Part shown: positions 10,401 to 18,023 of the stretch, piece by piece
How positions within the stretch are numbered: position 1 is the first letter of the stretch
Layout of the letters: each line of letters opens with the position of its first letter
Origin: Desulfarculales bacterium UBA702
GTDB lineage: Bacteria > Desulfobacterota > Syntrophobacteria > Syntrophobacterales > Syntrophobacteraceae
DNA length: 43,683 nucleotides
Direction of reading: 5' to 3'
NCBI GenBank assembly: GCA_002298165.1
Contig: DBMI01000022.1
Span: 1-43,683, forward strand
Translations under genes and position numbers: made by a program
The notes under the pieces: generated by a model
What the model saw: the letters and a program-made list of their open reading frames with translations, nothing else
Databases searched by the model: none
What the model was told of the DNA's origin: nothing

Positions 10401-13400
10401 AGGTATTGAATGATACCAAATCCCCCCGACCCGCCTATGAGTCTGAAATTGTAGACTATGTTATTATAGATATACGCTGTCCCGCCGGTCCCTGTGTATT
10501 CGTCGTATATGTTTAGCCCTGCCTGACCACCGGTAGTCCCGGCAACGATATTGTCATGAATTTTGAGGACGGCGGCGCTCGAGATGGTGGAAGTGGTTAT
10601 TCCATAACCGGTGTATCCGGCCGTCAGTATTTGCAGGCCGGCTATTTCGAGGAAATTGGTCCTGACCGAGTTGATTACGGTCGCAAAGCCGATCTGCAGG
10701 CTATATGCGGTATTTGTCCATTTCCCCAGATGCCTCTGGCTCTTGTTGCATTCCGTCAGGGTATTGGTTGGAGTATATATCCTGACGTAGTTGTCCTTGC
10801 TGGTATTGAAGCTAATAGTTACAGTGGCGCCATCCCCACCCGTATCATAATAACAGGGAATGTTGAGGATATAGTTTCCGGCCACTAGGTCGGTCGTGTT
10901 TAGATGGTTTGCATCGCCTACTCCCGAGGTTGCGGCAGCCAACGATGCGAACGCGTGCGAGATCGAATTTACCGTCACGTTGGTCGCAGCCGTGGGGGTC
11001 TGTCCGGTAACCGATACGCACGACCAGACTGTCCCCGATGTCTTCCCCGAAATGTAGCACTTCTTGTGGTCGGTATCATAATCGACCACATCTCCCACTC
11101 CCATGTTGGTCGCGCTCTGGGCAACCGAGAAGGTGGCGGTCGTTCCCGAAACCGTTATAGTGGGAGACCCTGTCTTATGGTCGTTGGTATTCTGGCCAAC
11201 GGAGTAATAGACCAGTTTTGTGGGTGGCGTAGCATAGAAGGTTGTGCTCGGCCCGGTAAACAGGGCCATGTTACCCAGATTATCGCTTGCCGAACCCGCG
11301 GCAATGGATATGCCCAGAGTTCCGTCACCTGTCGTGTCGGAGATCGTCACAGTACGGGATGTAAGGCCGCTGCCGCTCACCGACACTGTACCTTCCGACG
11401 TTCCTGTCTTGTTGAGTATAATATCACCCGGCGCCAGTGTTACCGCATCCGCTCCGGAGTAGGTCACTGTATAAGTTACGGGACCGTTTACAGTCCTGGT
11501 TACCGAAGGATCGCTGATGGTAATTGACGGAGGAGTATTATCGACTGAAAAGGTTGCGCTCGGCCCGGCCGCTGCCGCATTCATTCCCGCATTGTTTCTG
11601 GCGGTGCCGGCCGAGATGGATATGCCGATACTGCCGTCCCCGGCGATCTCGCTGATCGTTACCGTCCTGGTGTTCCCTGTCCCGGTAACCGACACGGCAC
11701 CACCTGCCGTCCCGGTTGTGTTCTGTGTTACACAAGCATCCGTAAGGCTTATCGTATCGGCCCCCGTGTAGGTTACCGTGTAAGTCACGGGTCCCTTAGT
11801 TGCCGCGCTGACCGAAGGAGGCCCAATGCTTATCGTGGGCGGCGTTTTGTCAATGTTGACCGTTACTCCCGCTCCGGGTGTCTCCACATCATTGGCCGTA
11901 TCGGTCGCGCGACTGGCGATCGTGTGGCTGCCATCCGCCGGAAGCGTCCAGTTGTATGTCCATGTAACGTTCGTACCGGGGCATCCGGTACATGTTGCCG
12001 CGCTCCATGCACCACCGTCTATTGATACCTCAACTTTCGAGACAGCCGAATTGTCCGTCGCCGACCCGCTGATCGTGTAGGGATCTACCACTCCCAGCAT
12101 CGCTCCGGCGACTGGATCGCTTATGGCCGATGTGGGAGGAACAGTCTCAATGAACTCATCCGCCCCGATATCCCAAGCGCTTCCAAAAGGCCTCGTCTGG
12201 GCGTCGATATCGGTGTTGAATGAAAGATTGGCATCTGCCGATAAATCGATCCCGGCATCAATGGCCGATGCATCGGAAGCGGAGAGGTGGAAGTCTCCTC
12301 CCGCACCATCGATGAATTGGACCGTGGTTGCCTGGTTAGATCTGTATGAAGGCGAAGGAGCATTATTGGCCTGATCGGAAATATTGTAATCCGAACCCGC
12401 CGCAAAACCTCCCGAATACCCGGTGCCGCTGCCGCTGCCCTGAACGACGTTGTTCTTGACGAGCATGACGGTTGAGACGGCATTTCCTATGCCGCTGATC
12501 TGGCAATTCGCGATTGTGTTATTGTAAACGAGGACGCTATTGGCATTTCCGCTGTCTACGTATATGCCGGAGTTGCGGAAATCATAGATGATGTTGTTAT
12601 ATATCTTGTTCTTACCGTTAGCCAGATTGAAGTAAATGCCTGTATTTGATATGCCTGCATTGCTCGATCTTATGATGCTATTGGCGATTGTAAGGCTTGA
12701 TGCATTATAGGACGGATAATTTGTAATCAGCCAATCGTAGTCGCCGGTCCCGGTGGACTCAACCTGCAATCCAACAACTTGAGTATAGCTCGCATTCAAC
12801 TGGAGCATCTTGGCATCGCCCGAAAGACTATACTTCTGAACATCCCACTTTCCGATGTGTCGTTGTGAGCTGTTGACCTCGGTCAAAGTATTATTCGGCG
12901 TGTAGATTTTAATGTAATTGGCGGCCCCGGTTGTGTATCCGGTGACGTTAACCGGGGTAGTGTCCGCTCCCGTATCATAATAGCAGGGGAGGTTCAGGAC
13001 ATAATTGCCCGTTACCAGGTTGGCGGTACTGAGATGGTTTGCATCGGAGGCGCCGATAACCGCCGCACTAAGCGAGGCATAAGCATGGGTGATCGAGTTA
13101 ACTGTTGCATTCGTTGCAGCAGTTGGAGTCCCTCCGGTTGCAGATACGCAACTCCACAAAGTTGGGGAGGTTTTGCCCGATATGTAGCACTTGTTCGAGC
13201 CTCCGTAGGTCACCACATCGCCAACTCCCATATTGGCCGCTGTCTGGGCAACCGAGAAAGTGGCTGTATTGCCCGAAACCGTTACCGTTGGAGATCCGGT
13301 CTTGTGATCATTCGTGTTCTGACCTACGGAGTAGAACACATGGTTCGGCACGTACTCATCCGCCCCAATATCCCATGTGATTCCGTAAGGCCTCGACTGG

Positions 13401-16400
13401 CCGTCGATATCGGTGTTGAAGGCAAAAACAGGATCGGCCGACAGGCTCACGCCCGCATCCATGGCGGAGGTATCGCTTGTTCCAAGATGGAAGTCATTAC
13501 CGGCCGCATTTACAAAAGTAACCGTCTTGTTCCTAAAAGAAGCATTAGGAGAGGTGGCATCCTGCGAAATGTTGTTGACCGAAGATGCATCAAAGGTCCC
13601 CGAGTAACCTGTAGTCGAATTCTGAACGATATTGTTTTTCGCTATGATGCTCTTGGTTGTGTAGATCCCGTAATCACAATTATAAATAGTATTATTGTAT
13701 GCGGCTCCAATCATGTCGCTGTTTATGGCGTGCCCGGTCCCTGAACCTTTGAAATTGTATAGAATATTGTTGTAGATAGTCAGCGATTTAGTTCCGGAAT
13801 TTTGATCGGCTATGAATATGCCATTGCACCCGTAAGCAGTTTGTGGGGCAATGATATTGTCATGAATCTTGATTATGCTTCCAGCACCTGTATTGGTGAA
13901 AATTCCCCTGTTACTGCTTCCGGCTGTTGCGGTTTGCAGCACCTGGAGACCGGCTATCTCGATGTGAGGCGTCCAGCAACCTATCACCTGTAATGCATTG
14001 GACTGAATGCTGTATGCCGTGGTTGTCCATTTTCCCTGATGCCTTTGGCTTTTGTTGCATTCCGTCAGTAGGTTTGTCGGAGTATAGATCCTGACGTTGT
14101 TGGCAGCCGAGGTGGTGAAGGTTACCTGGGCATCCACGTAGGTAACGCTACTGTCGGGTCCCGTATCGTAATAGCAGGGTAAATTGAGCTGGTAGTTCCC
14201 GGTCGCCAGGTCACTCGTATTCAGATGGCTCGCATCCTTGGCTGCCTGGGTCGCGGCGGGCAGCGAGGAGAATGCGTGTGATACTGAATTAACCGTGACG
14301 TTCGTCGCGGCCGAGGGAAGTCCTCCCGTTACCGATACGCATGACCAGACCGTCCCGGAGGTCTTCCCCGAGATGTAGCACTTCTTGTGATCGGTATCAT
14401 AGTCGATGACGTCGCCAACACCCATATTCGTCGCGGTCTGTGCGACCGAGAAGATGGCGGTTGTGCCCGAAACCGTTACCGTGGGAGTTCCGGTCTTGTG
14501 GTCGCTGGTGTTCTGGCCAACGGAATAGTAGACCTTATAATTTGTGTAATAAAAGGGACCCAAATCCTGAGTGCCGCTTGCGACATTGCCCCCGTTGTAA
14601 GCTTTTACGTGCAGGTACAAACCGGTATCTATGGCCCCCGCCAGTGTCAGAGTGCCGCTGCTCCATTGTGTTTCAGTGTTATCAAAGGTATGAGTTGGAT
14701 TCGTGTCCCATACATATCTATAGTATTGCACTCCTCCCGGGCCGAATCCCGCTGCGTTCGTGAACACCACGTTGGGCGTGTTGTACCACGTTGATGTGGT
14801 CTTATCCGATGTAACGTTAGGAGGCGCGCAAAGGGTATAACCCGTCATGTTCGCGCTCGCGTATGAAGTTCCTCTTAAATTGTATGCGTATACACGCCTC
14901 GTGTATGAGGTATTTGTGGCAAGTCCTGTTTCGTCAATGTGGTCGAGATTTGGGATCTCAAGCGTTATCAGGCTTACGTTGTTGGTATCCGATAGAATAT
15001 ATCCCCACTCGTTACTGGTAACATCGGTAAAGTTCCACCTGATCGAGGTGGTGGATAATGCCGTTGGAATGCCTGCGCCTGGCGTACCCCGCGGCCAGTC
15101 ACCCCCGCCTCCCCACTGTACCGGGCCTCCATGGCAAAAAGCTGTGCCGGAACAGGTGCCTCCACCCTTATGGAAGGTGTAGGTAAAGCCGTTCCCACCA
15201 GCTCCATTCCCCTGGACGTTTATGACGCCGTCGGTATGCTGACCTGGCCCCCATATTCTATCACCATGCGGGGTTGTGCCGGCATGGCAGTCGCCGCAAT
15301 CCCAATTATGGTGAAGGTGACTGTTGGCCTTGGGGCTGCCGGTGGGATACGAAGGAGGATAGCCGTGGCAACCGTTGCACCCTATAGGGCCGGAATTCCA
15401 GTTGGGAGTGGTATTTGCTGGAATTATCCCGGTTGATACCGATGTTCCGTCGCTATGGCAGTAAGTGTTGGAGCAGGTGCCGTTTGAATAGGTCCCGCCC
15501 GTGCTCAATGAATCAAACTGTACGTCACCCTGGCCGTTGACATGAAGTGTCCTGGATTTCAGCGCGGGCTGTGTCGTCGAGTTTGTTGTCGGATTAACGA
15601 CCGAGCTGTGGCACCTGGAACAGGCAAGTTGGTAACCTGCGACCGGCCCCACGTGTTTGGCATGCGCGGGTGATGCGGGAGGCGTTCCGGCCAGTACCCC
15701 GTGGCAACTGCCGCAAAGCGCGCTGGCGGCATTGCCCCACTCGGGGGTGGCATACGTAGGAGACGACGTCCCCGTGCTGTGGCAATAGAGGTTGTTACAT
15801 GTACCGTAAGTTGCGCTGGGGGCGGGTGTGCCGGTGTTTCCGCTCGAAAGGTTCTTGTACTGCCCGCCGTTGGTCCGAATGTCGCTTGCATTAAAAGACC
15901 AACTGACTTTGCCATCGACATGAGAGCCGCTGGTAACAGCAGGATGGCAGAGATTACATCCAAAACCATATCCCAGGGCTGCGTTCACATGCTTTGGATG
16001 GCTGCCCTTTACCGGCGGGTTGGATGAGGATGCTCCGTGACAGGATCCGTTTGGATTGCTCGAACAGCTATAAGCATTTGCTCCGGCATCCCACACGGCG
16101 TTCGTGGATGTCCCACCGTTCGGGATCATCGTGCTGCCGTGGCAGTAGAGAGCGCAGGTCTTCGTGCCTGTCTTGGAAACCGTCGTGCCGGCATCTGTTG
16201 ACTCATAGTTGACAGATGCCTGCCCGTTATAGCTGCCGCCCGTTTTCGAGCCGAACAGGTTAACGAACCCAAGGCTTACCTTCGAATCCTTATGAAGCAC
16301 GCCACTTCCGGAAGCGTTGTAGTGGCACCAGCCACACGGATAGGCTACCGTTTTTGCGTGATAGTAATGTGCGCCGGAGGTAGTTGACCCCGTGGCAGGC

Positions 16401-17974
16401 GTTGCCAGCCCATTCGGCCCGCCAATGGTGTTTAGAGATGGCGGAGTGCCATGGCAGCCGTCGCAAAGGGGCCTGAATCCGTTTTTATGGGAGTGGCAGG
16501 TCCTGCAGTCATTTGCGTTGTAGTGGTCAAGCCCGCCCGTATTGTTTGCAGTATCGTAGTTATGGTACTTGTTCCTGGAGTGACAGACCTCGCATGCCCT
16601 GGTCGAAGTGGAGTGCCCTCCCGTATCATCAGCAAGAACGCCTGGGGTCGAGCCGGCTGTTCCTGAAAATTGCCTCAGGTCGGCGGCGGCGCCCGGCAGG
16701 GCATCCGTCGGGGAATTGGGCGCAACTATGTTCTCTTTAATAAGAAATATATTTTTTGTTGAGTGGGCGGTATGGCAGGTAGTGCATCCAAATTTACCGT
16801 ACTTCCCGCCGGTAATACCCCAGCCATCGGCCCCCCACTTCGTGGAACTCGAATTTGTACTGTTGTGGGTCTTTATAGCATTGGCATCATTGGGGGTGTT
16901 TACATCGGTTTTGTGGCATGCATGACAGGTCTCTTCGAGGGATCTCCTGAGCAGAAAACCGTCCGATGAGCCTGTATAGTGCATATCGTGGCATGAAAGG
17001 CACAGGATCCCAAGGTCGGATGCAAGCACGATATTATTTTTGAAATTGGTGTCGGTCCCGCCGTTAAGTTCGCCTCTTGTGCCCGTCTGAGGGACAAAGC
17101 CCGCGGACTCGGGTTCGTGGGGAATATCGAAAAACTGGGACGGGTCTTTTGCGGCGGCAAGTGCTTTATTTATGGGATGGCTAAGCGGTGTCCCGGTGTA
17201 TGTCGTGACATCGCTCTGGTTTCTATAAAAGTGGCAGTCGAGGCACAGTTGGTCTGCATTATTGACTACCCTCATGAAGTGGCGATTACTGTTCAAATAG
17301 TAGGAGGTGTTCGCGGCGATCGGGTTCGGGAAGGATGTCTGAAAAGTGAGTTGGTTTGCGGTATTACCTGTTACCCTTCTAACCAGTCCGCTATCAGGGC
17401 CGCTCATTATCTTTACGGTAGCATTTACCCACTGGTTTACCGTCCAGGCTTTGGAGGTATCCACAAGAGTACTTACGCTCCCGCCCGTTGCCGTTCCGGT
17501 TTGTCCCCTTGATGATGAAACAGAGAGCGGGTCCCACGGGGCATTCAACTGGCTGTGCTCATCATGGCAGGCCGAACATATAACAATGTTTCCCGATCCG
17601 GTCACCCTCGTCTTGACTGCCGAATTGGTCAAATCGGCGGTTGCCCTCAGGCCGTAGATGTTCGAGGGGTTGGATATGGCCGGCATCAAGCCGCTCCAGC
17701 TATGGGAGTTGCCCGATATGCCGGGTTTTGCCTGGTCGGAATTGGCAAACGGCAGAGTGGATGCCGTTCCGGTAAAGGTATGGCAACTCTTGCAAAGCGC
17801 CGAGTTCGTGGCCTGGATCGTGAGGTTCGATCCGAGGGAATTGTGCAGGGTATGGCAACTGGTGCATCCGACACTCTCGGGTGCCGCATGGGGCACATCC
17901 AGTGCGAATGCCGCTCCAAAATGGAGCAACAAGACCAGCCCAACCATCCCGCTTATTTTCAAAAATCTGGACAT
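4487..17974 (-). CDS. Giant secreted multiheme cytochrome c / beta-helix / Ig-repeat protein (4,495 aa)
   Basis: One intact frame of 13.5 kb. Residues 1-24 form a signal peptide ending AAFA. Residues 37-948 are a multiheme c-type cytochrome region with 16 CXXCH sites and 5 longer-spaced sites: CALYCH, CSSNPNGSCH, CNNLYCH, CSNTYCH and CSGTAFCH. Alternation of CX4CH with CXXCH matches the Geobacter CxxxxCH...CXXCH domain (TIGR01904). Residues ~950-1147 look fibronectin-III-like. Five homologous parallel beta-helix modules follow, beginning at residues 1148, 1546, 2255, 3273 and 4085. Each starts with a YSVGQ/DHKTG motif and ends in DIDGQ.RP...DIGADE, the choice-of-anchor-Q signature. Between them lie three CxxCPG Ig-like domains and ten ~100-residue Ig-like repeats. 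There is no C-terminal membrane anchor or sorting signal. The ribosome-binding site GGGGAG precedes the ATG. I infer an extracellular electron-transfer, surface or adhesion role; secretion route and partners are unknown. Confidence 0.85.
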   Translation of the reverse strand: MSRFLKISGMVGLVLLLHFGAAFALDVPHAAPESVGCTSCHTLHNSLGSNLTIQATNSALCKSCHTFTGTASTLPFANSDQAKPGISGNSHSWSGLMPAISNPSNIYGLRATADLTNSAVKTRVTGSGNIVICSACHDEHSQLNAPWDPLSVSSSRGQTGTATGGSVSTLVDTSKAWTVNQWVNATVKIMSGPDSGLVRRVTGNTANQLTFQTSFPNPIAANTSYYLNSNRHFMRVVNNADQLCLDCHFYRNQSDVTTYTGTPLSHPINKALAAAKDPSQFFDIPHEPESAGFVPQTGTRGELNGGTDTNFKNNIVLASDLGILCLSCHDMHYTGSSDGFLLRRSLEETCHACHKTDVNTPNDANAIKTHNSTNSSSTKWGADGWGITGGKYGKFGCTTCHTAHSTKNIFLIKENIVAPNSPTDALPGAAADLRQFSGTAGSTPGVLADDTGGHSTSTRACEVCHSRNKYHNYDTANNTGGLDHYNANDCRTCHSHKNGFRPLCDGCHGTPPSLNTIGGPNGLATPATGSTTSGAHYYHAKTVAYPCGWCHYNASGSGVLHKDSKVSLGFVNLFGSKTGGSYNGQASVNYESTDAGTTVSKTGTKTCALYCHGSTMIPNGGTSTNAVWDAGANAYSCSSNPNGSCHGASSSNPPVKGSHPKHVNAALGYGFGCNLCHPAVTSGSHVDGKVSWSFNASDIRTNGGQYKNLSSGNTGTPAPSATYGTCNNLYCHSTGTSSPTYATPEWGNAASALCGSCHGVLAGTPPASPAHAKHVGPVAGYQLACSRCHSSVVNPTTNSTTQPALKSRTLHVNGQGDVQFDSLSTGGTYSNGTCSNTYCHSDGTSVSTGIIPANTTPNWNSGPIGCNGCHGYPPSYPTGSPKANSHLHHNWDCGDCHAGTTPHGDRIWGPGQHTDGVINVQGNGAGGNGFTYTFHKGGGTCSGTAFCHGGPVQWGGGGDWPRGTPGAGIPTALSTTSIRWNFTDVTSNEWGYILSDTNNVSLITLEIPNLDHIDETGLATNTSYTRRVYAYNLRGTSYASANMTGYTLCAPPNVTSDKTTSTWYNTPNVVFTNAAGFGPGGVQYYRYVWDTNPTHTFDNTETQWSSGTLTLAGAIDTGLYLHVKAYNGGNVASGTQDLGPFYYTNYKVYYSVGQNTSDHKTGTPTVTVSGTTAIFSVAQTATNMGVGDVIDYDTDHKKCYISGKTSGTVWSCVSVTGGLPSAATNVTVNSVSHAFSSLPAATQAAKDASHLNTSDLATGNYQLNLPCYYDTGPDSSVTYVDAQVTFTTSAANNVRIYTPTNLLTECNKSQRHQGKWTTTAYSIQSNALQVIGCWTPHIEIAGLQVLQTATAGSSNRGIFTNTGAGSIIKIHDNIIAPQTAYGCNGIFIADQNSGTKSLTIYNNILYNFKGSGTGHAINSDMIGAAYNNTIYNCDYGIYTTKSIIAKNNIVQNSTTGYSGTFDASSVNNISQDATSPNASFRNKTVTFVNAAGNDFHLGTSDTSAMDAGVSLSADPVFAFNTDIDGQSRPYGITWDIGADEYVPNHVFYSVGQNTNDHKTGSPTVTVSGNTATFSVAQTAANMGVGDVVTYGGSNKCYISGKTSPTLWSCVSATGGTPTAATNATVNSITHAYASLSAAVIGASDANHLSTANLVTGNYVLNLPCYYDTGADTTPVNVTGYTTGAANYIKIYTPNNTLTEVNSSQRHIGKWDVQKYSLSGDAKMLQLNASYTQVVGLQVESTGTGDYDWLITNYPSYNASSLTIANSIIRSSNAGISNTGIYFNLANGKNKIYNNIIYDFRNSGIYVDSGNANSVLVYNNTIANCQISGIGNAVSTVMLVKNNVVQGSGSGTGYSGGFAAGSDYNISDQANNAPSPSYRSNQATTVQFIDGAGGDFHLSASDASAIDAGIDLSADANLSFNTDIDAQTRPFGSAWDIGADEFIETVPPTSAISDPVAGAMLGVVDPYTISGSATDNSAVSKVEVSIDGGAWSAATCTGCPGTNVTWTYNWTLPADGSHTIASRATDTANDVETPGAGVTVNIDKTPPTISIGPPSVSAATKGPVTYTVTYTGADTISLTDACVTQNTTGTAGGAVSVTGTGNTRTVTISEIAGDGSIGISISAGTARNNAGMNAAAAGPSATFSVDNTPPSITISDPSVTRTVNGPVTYTVTYSGADAVTLAPGDIILNKTGTSEGTVSVSGSGLTSRTVTISDTTGDGTLGISIAAGSASDNLGNMALFTGPSTTFYATPPTKLVYYSVGQNTNDHKTGSPTITVSGTTATFSVAQSATNMGVGDVVDYDTDHKKCYISGKTSGTVWSCVSVTGQTPTAATNVTVNSISHAFASLAAATSGVGDANHLNTTDLVAGNYILNIPCYYDTGGDGATVTISFNTSKDNYVRIYTPTNTLTECNKSQRHLGKWTNTAYSLQIGFATVINSVRTNFLEIAGLQILTAGYTGYGITTSTISSAAVLKIHDNIVAGTTGGQAGLNIYDEYTGTGGTAYIYNNIVYNFRLIGGSGGFGIIQYLKGPMYNNTVYNCDNGIYTYSYPLLKNNLVQNCTKGYWRLFDAASTNNISQDASSPNAALQNKTAVFANAAGNDFHLAPSDTVAIDAGADLSADSKLAFNTDIDAQTRPTGIAWDIGADEFSDTTAASSTITAPANGAALGLVSPYTISGSATDNVAVTGIEVSTDGGTIWSGAACTGCPGASVTWSYSWSLPADGSYTIKSRATDSSGNVETPGAGAAVTVDQTAPTLSIGSPSASSTRGGPVTYTVNYTGANTVTLATGNITLNKTGTANGTVAVTGSGTASRTVTISGITGDGTLGISIAAGTASDITGNTAASAGPSTTFSVDNTAPTLSIGSPSAGSASSGPITYTVTYSGADTVTLAPANITLNKTGNANGTLSVSGSGTASRTVTISGITGNGTLGISIAAGTASDSTGNSAASAGPSATFNVVNSQPTISIGTPSPATSNTGPVTYTLTYSDATTITLAPGDITLNKSGTANGTVAVGGSGSTTRTVTISGITGNGTLGISIAAGTASDAGGNLALSGGPSDTFVVDNTPPTLSIGSPSANLTNTGPVTYTITYSGADGITLAPGNVTLNKTGTANGTVAVSGTGNTTRTVTVSGITGDGTLGISIASGTGNDIAGNTTAGTGPSTTFNVDNTRPTLSIGTPSTSSTSTGPVTYTVTYSGADNVTLAAGDVILNKTGSADGAVAVSGTGNTTRTVTISAITGVGTLGISIAAGSASDTAGNTTLAGGPSGTFTVSAGLQQVYYSVGQNTNDHKTGSPTVTVSGKTATFSADQTALNMGVGDVVTYGGTNTCYISGKTSQSVWSCISATGGTPVAATDATVNSITHAFASLNAALTGASDANHLNTTNLVTGNYILNIPCYYDTGADITTATVVGYTTGVANYIKIYTPNSTLTEVNRSQRHQGVPANNVYTLQGSFGNSALIIDNNPYVRIVGLHITNWGGNVSYSSGIKLNNNVRYVTVEGNLVHDPAPSTISGGIAVYGSTSGGFKIFNNVVFNTQGGITVDHQASGITSYIYNNTVYGVQYAYTHLGYEAVFRNNIAQNCSSTCFSMYQQTGSDYNIHSDAYNPGGAHDKASTTVSFVDIAGKNFHLAPADTAAKDAGMDLSTDSNLAFNTDIDGQARPIGSAWDIGADEAPDSTAPVSALTAPSDGAVLNNSSPNPYTISGTATDNVAVSQIFVSTDGGNSWNFTSCPGCPGANVTWTYDWTLPADGFYNVKCRAIDLMSNSETAGTGITVAVQRSAPLTYITGPSQSLTNTGPVTYTVNYIGADAITLSPADITLNTTGTATGTVAVSGSGNTSRTVTISGTTGDGSLGISVAAGTATDSSAHPTPSAGPSTTFTVDNTYPTLSIDAPSTSLTRNGPITYTVTYTGSSSVSLAPGDITLNTTGTATGTVAVSGNGNSTRTVTISDITGDGTLGISIAAGTSSDVVGNTAAGSGPSTTFTVDNTTPGMIISAPSPTTTTTGPVTYTVTYSGADTITLAPANITLNGASGSVAVSGTDNITRTVTISGIIGNGAMSITIAAGTASDNAGNLAGGSGPSQTCTVSSGAKAVYYSVGQDTMDHKTGSPTVTVSGTSVTFSVPQTATNMGVGDVIKYLADGDYRDCYISGRTSNSQWSCVSLTGDAPYQATNASVDSIAHAFNGLAAALAGAVDFNHLNTKDLVAGNYQVNIPCYYDSGPDTAGAATPPWLSQWTTSATNCLRIYTPVKSTECNQRQRHNGTWTSTAYTLQNANTNVLYLYRTSFVEVAGLQILATGATAPRGIFVNTITADSVIKVHDNIIHSLNPTGGRGIFTLDSTTGGGAKTHIYNNILYNWQGSGTGNGIRTTMYGAVYNNTVYKADVGIYGTKGAVLKNNIVQQATTNYSWATVPFDASSSNNISDDATSPNAEFQNSFVYFNYASNSLSGGDSTNDFHLFYVDGGVAIDKGISLSADPICPVTRDIDGQSRPYNATWDIGADEYWP
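4490..5722 (-). repeat. Beta-helix module 5, C-terminal end of the giant protein
   Basis: Begins VYYSVGQDTMDHKTG (residue 4085) and ends in DIDGQSRP...DIGADEYWP, the last residues of the protein. No transmembrane helix, sorting motif or extra C-terminal domain follows. Confidence 0.75.
5723..6975 (-). repeat. CxxCPG Ig-like domain plus Ig-like repeats R8-R10
   Basis: An Ig-like domain with the variant CPGCPG (about 6975 down to 6665) precedes three tandem repeats, R8 from 6664 to R10 from 6037. R10 is a little shorter than the others at the ITLNGASG segment. Confidence 0.75.
6981..8158 (-). repeat. Beta-helix module 4 of the giant protein
   Basis: Begins VYYSVGQNTNDHKTG (residue 3273) and ends DIDGQARP...DIGADEA. 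The usual TECNKSQRH segment reads TEVNRSQRH. The end boundary is approximate. Confidence 0.75.
8159..10040 (-). repeat. CxxCPG Ig-like domain plus Ig-like repeats R3-R7
   Basis: The longest Ig-like run: a CTGCPG Ig-like domain (about 10040 down to 9731), then five tandem repeats of about 312 bases starting at 9730 (residue 2749). The repeats share long identical stretches such as VTISGITG and GTLGISIAAGTASD. This points to recent duplication or gene conversion within the array. Confidence 0.78.
10045..11212 (-). repeat. Beta-helix module 3 of the giant protein
   Basis: Begins VYYSVGQNTNDHKTG (residue 2255) and ends DIDAQTRP...DIGADEF. It keeps all the conserved Cys positions of module 1. The end boundary is approximate. 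Confidence 0.75.
11213..12150 (-). repeat. CxxCPG Ig-like domain plus Ig-like repeats R1-R2
   Basis: An Ig-like domain containing CTGCPG comes first (about 12150 down to 11846). Two ~100-residue repeats follow, with the consensus PTxSIGxPS...GPVTYTVTYSGAD...TVTIS...GDGTLGISIAAGTASD...GPSTTF. The first repeat starts at 11845 (residue 2044). Confidence 0.75.
12150..13339 (-). repeat. Beta-helix module 2 of the giant protein
   Basis: Begins VFYSVGQNTNDHKTG (residue 1546). It shares KCYIS, WSCVS and PCYYDTG with the other modules and ends in DIDAQTRP...DIGADEF. Its equivalent of the TECNKSQRH segment reads TEVNSSQRH, so one conserved Cys is missing. Confidence 0.75.
13340..14533 (-). repeat. Beta-helix module 1 of the giant protein
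   Basis: Begins VYYSVGQNTSDHKTG (residue 1148) and ends in DIGADEY. The core has Asn-rich rungs (NNILYN, NNTIYN, NNIVQN) typical of right-handed parallel beta-helices. It is joined directly to module 2 without Ig-like domains. The end boundary is approximate. Confidence 0.75.
15131..17866 (-). other. Multiheme cytochrome-encoding segment of the giant gene
   Basis: This segment covers residues 37-948. It holds 16 CXXCH sites: CTSCH, CKSCH, CSACH, CLDCH, CLSCH, CHACH, CTTCH, CEVCH, CRTCH, CDGCH, CGWCH, CNLCH, CGSCH, CSRCH, CNGCH and CGDCH. Non-canonical sites have 3, 7, 4, 4 and 5 residues between the cysteines. Histidines for the second axial ligand are plentiful, for example in the recurring HPKHV / HAKHV segments. 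All canonical sites fall in the first fifth of the protein. Confidence 0.85.
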
Positions 17975-18003
17975 AACTCTCCCCTATCCTCTGATACAGC
18001 ATC

Positions 18004-18023
18004 GGGATTGCTTGACAAATCCC
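18004..18023. promoter_or_regulatory. Inverted repeat upstream of the giant cytochrome gene
   Basis: GGGATT (18004-18009) and AATCCC (18018-18023) flank an 8-base centre, about 30 bases upstream of the giant gene's start codon. The minus-strand copy contains TTGTCA, a possible -35 element, but no convincing -10 box follows. It could be an operator or a short leader hairpin. Confidence 0.28.

Noticed and set aside
4500..17900. Many plus-strand open frames of 60-236 codons opposite the giant gene.
   Set aside because: They repeat with the repeat units and translate as antisense shadows of the Ig-like and beta-helix repeats.
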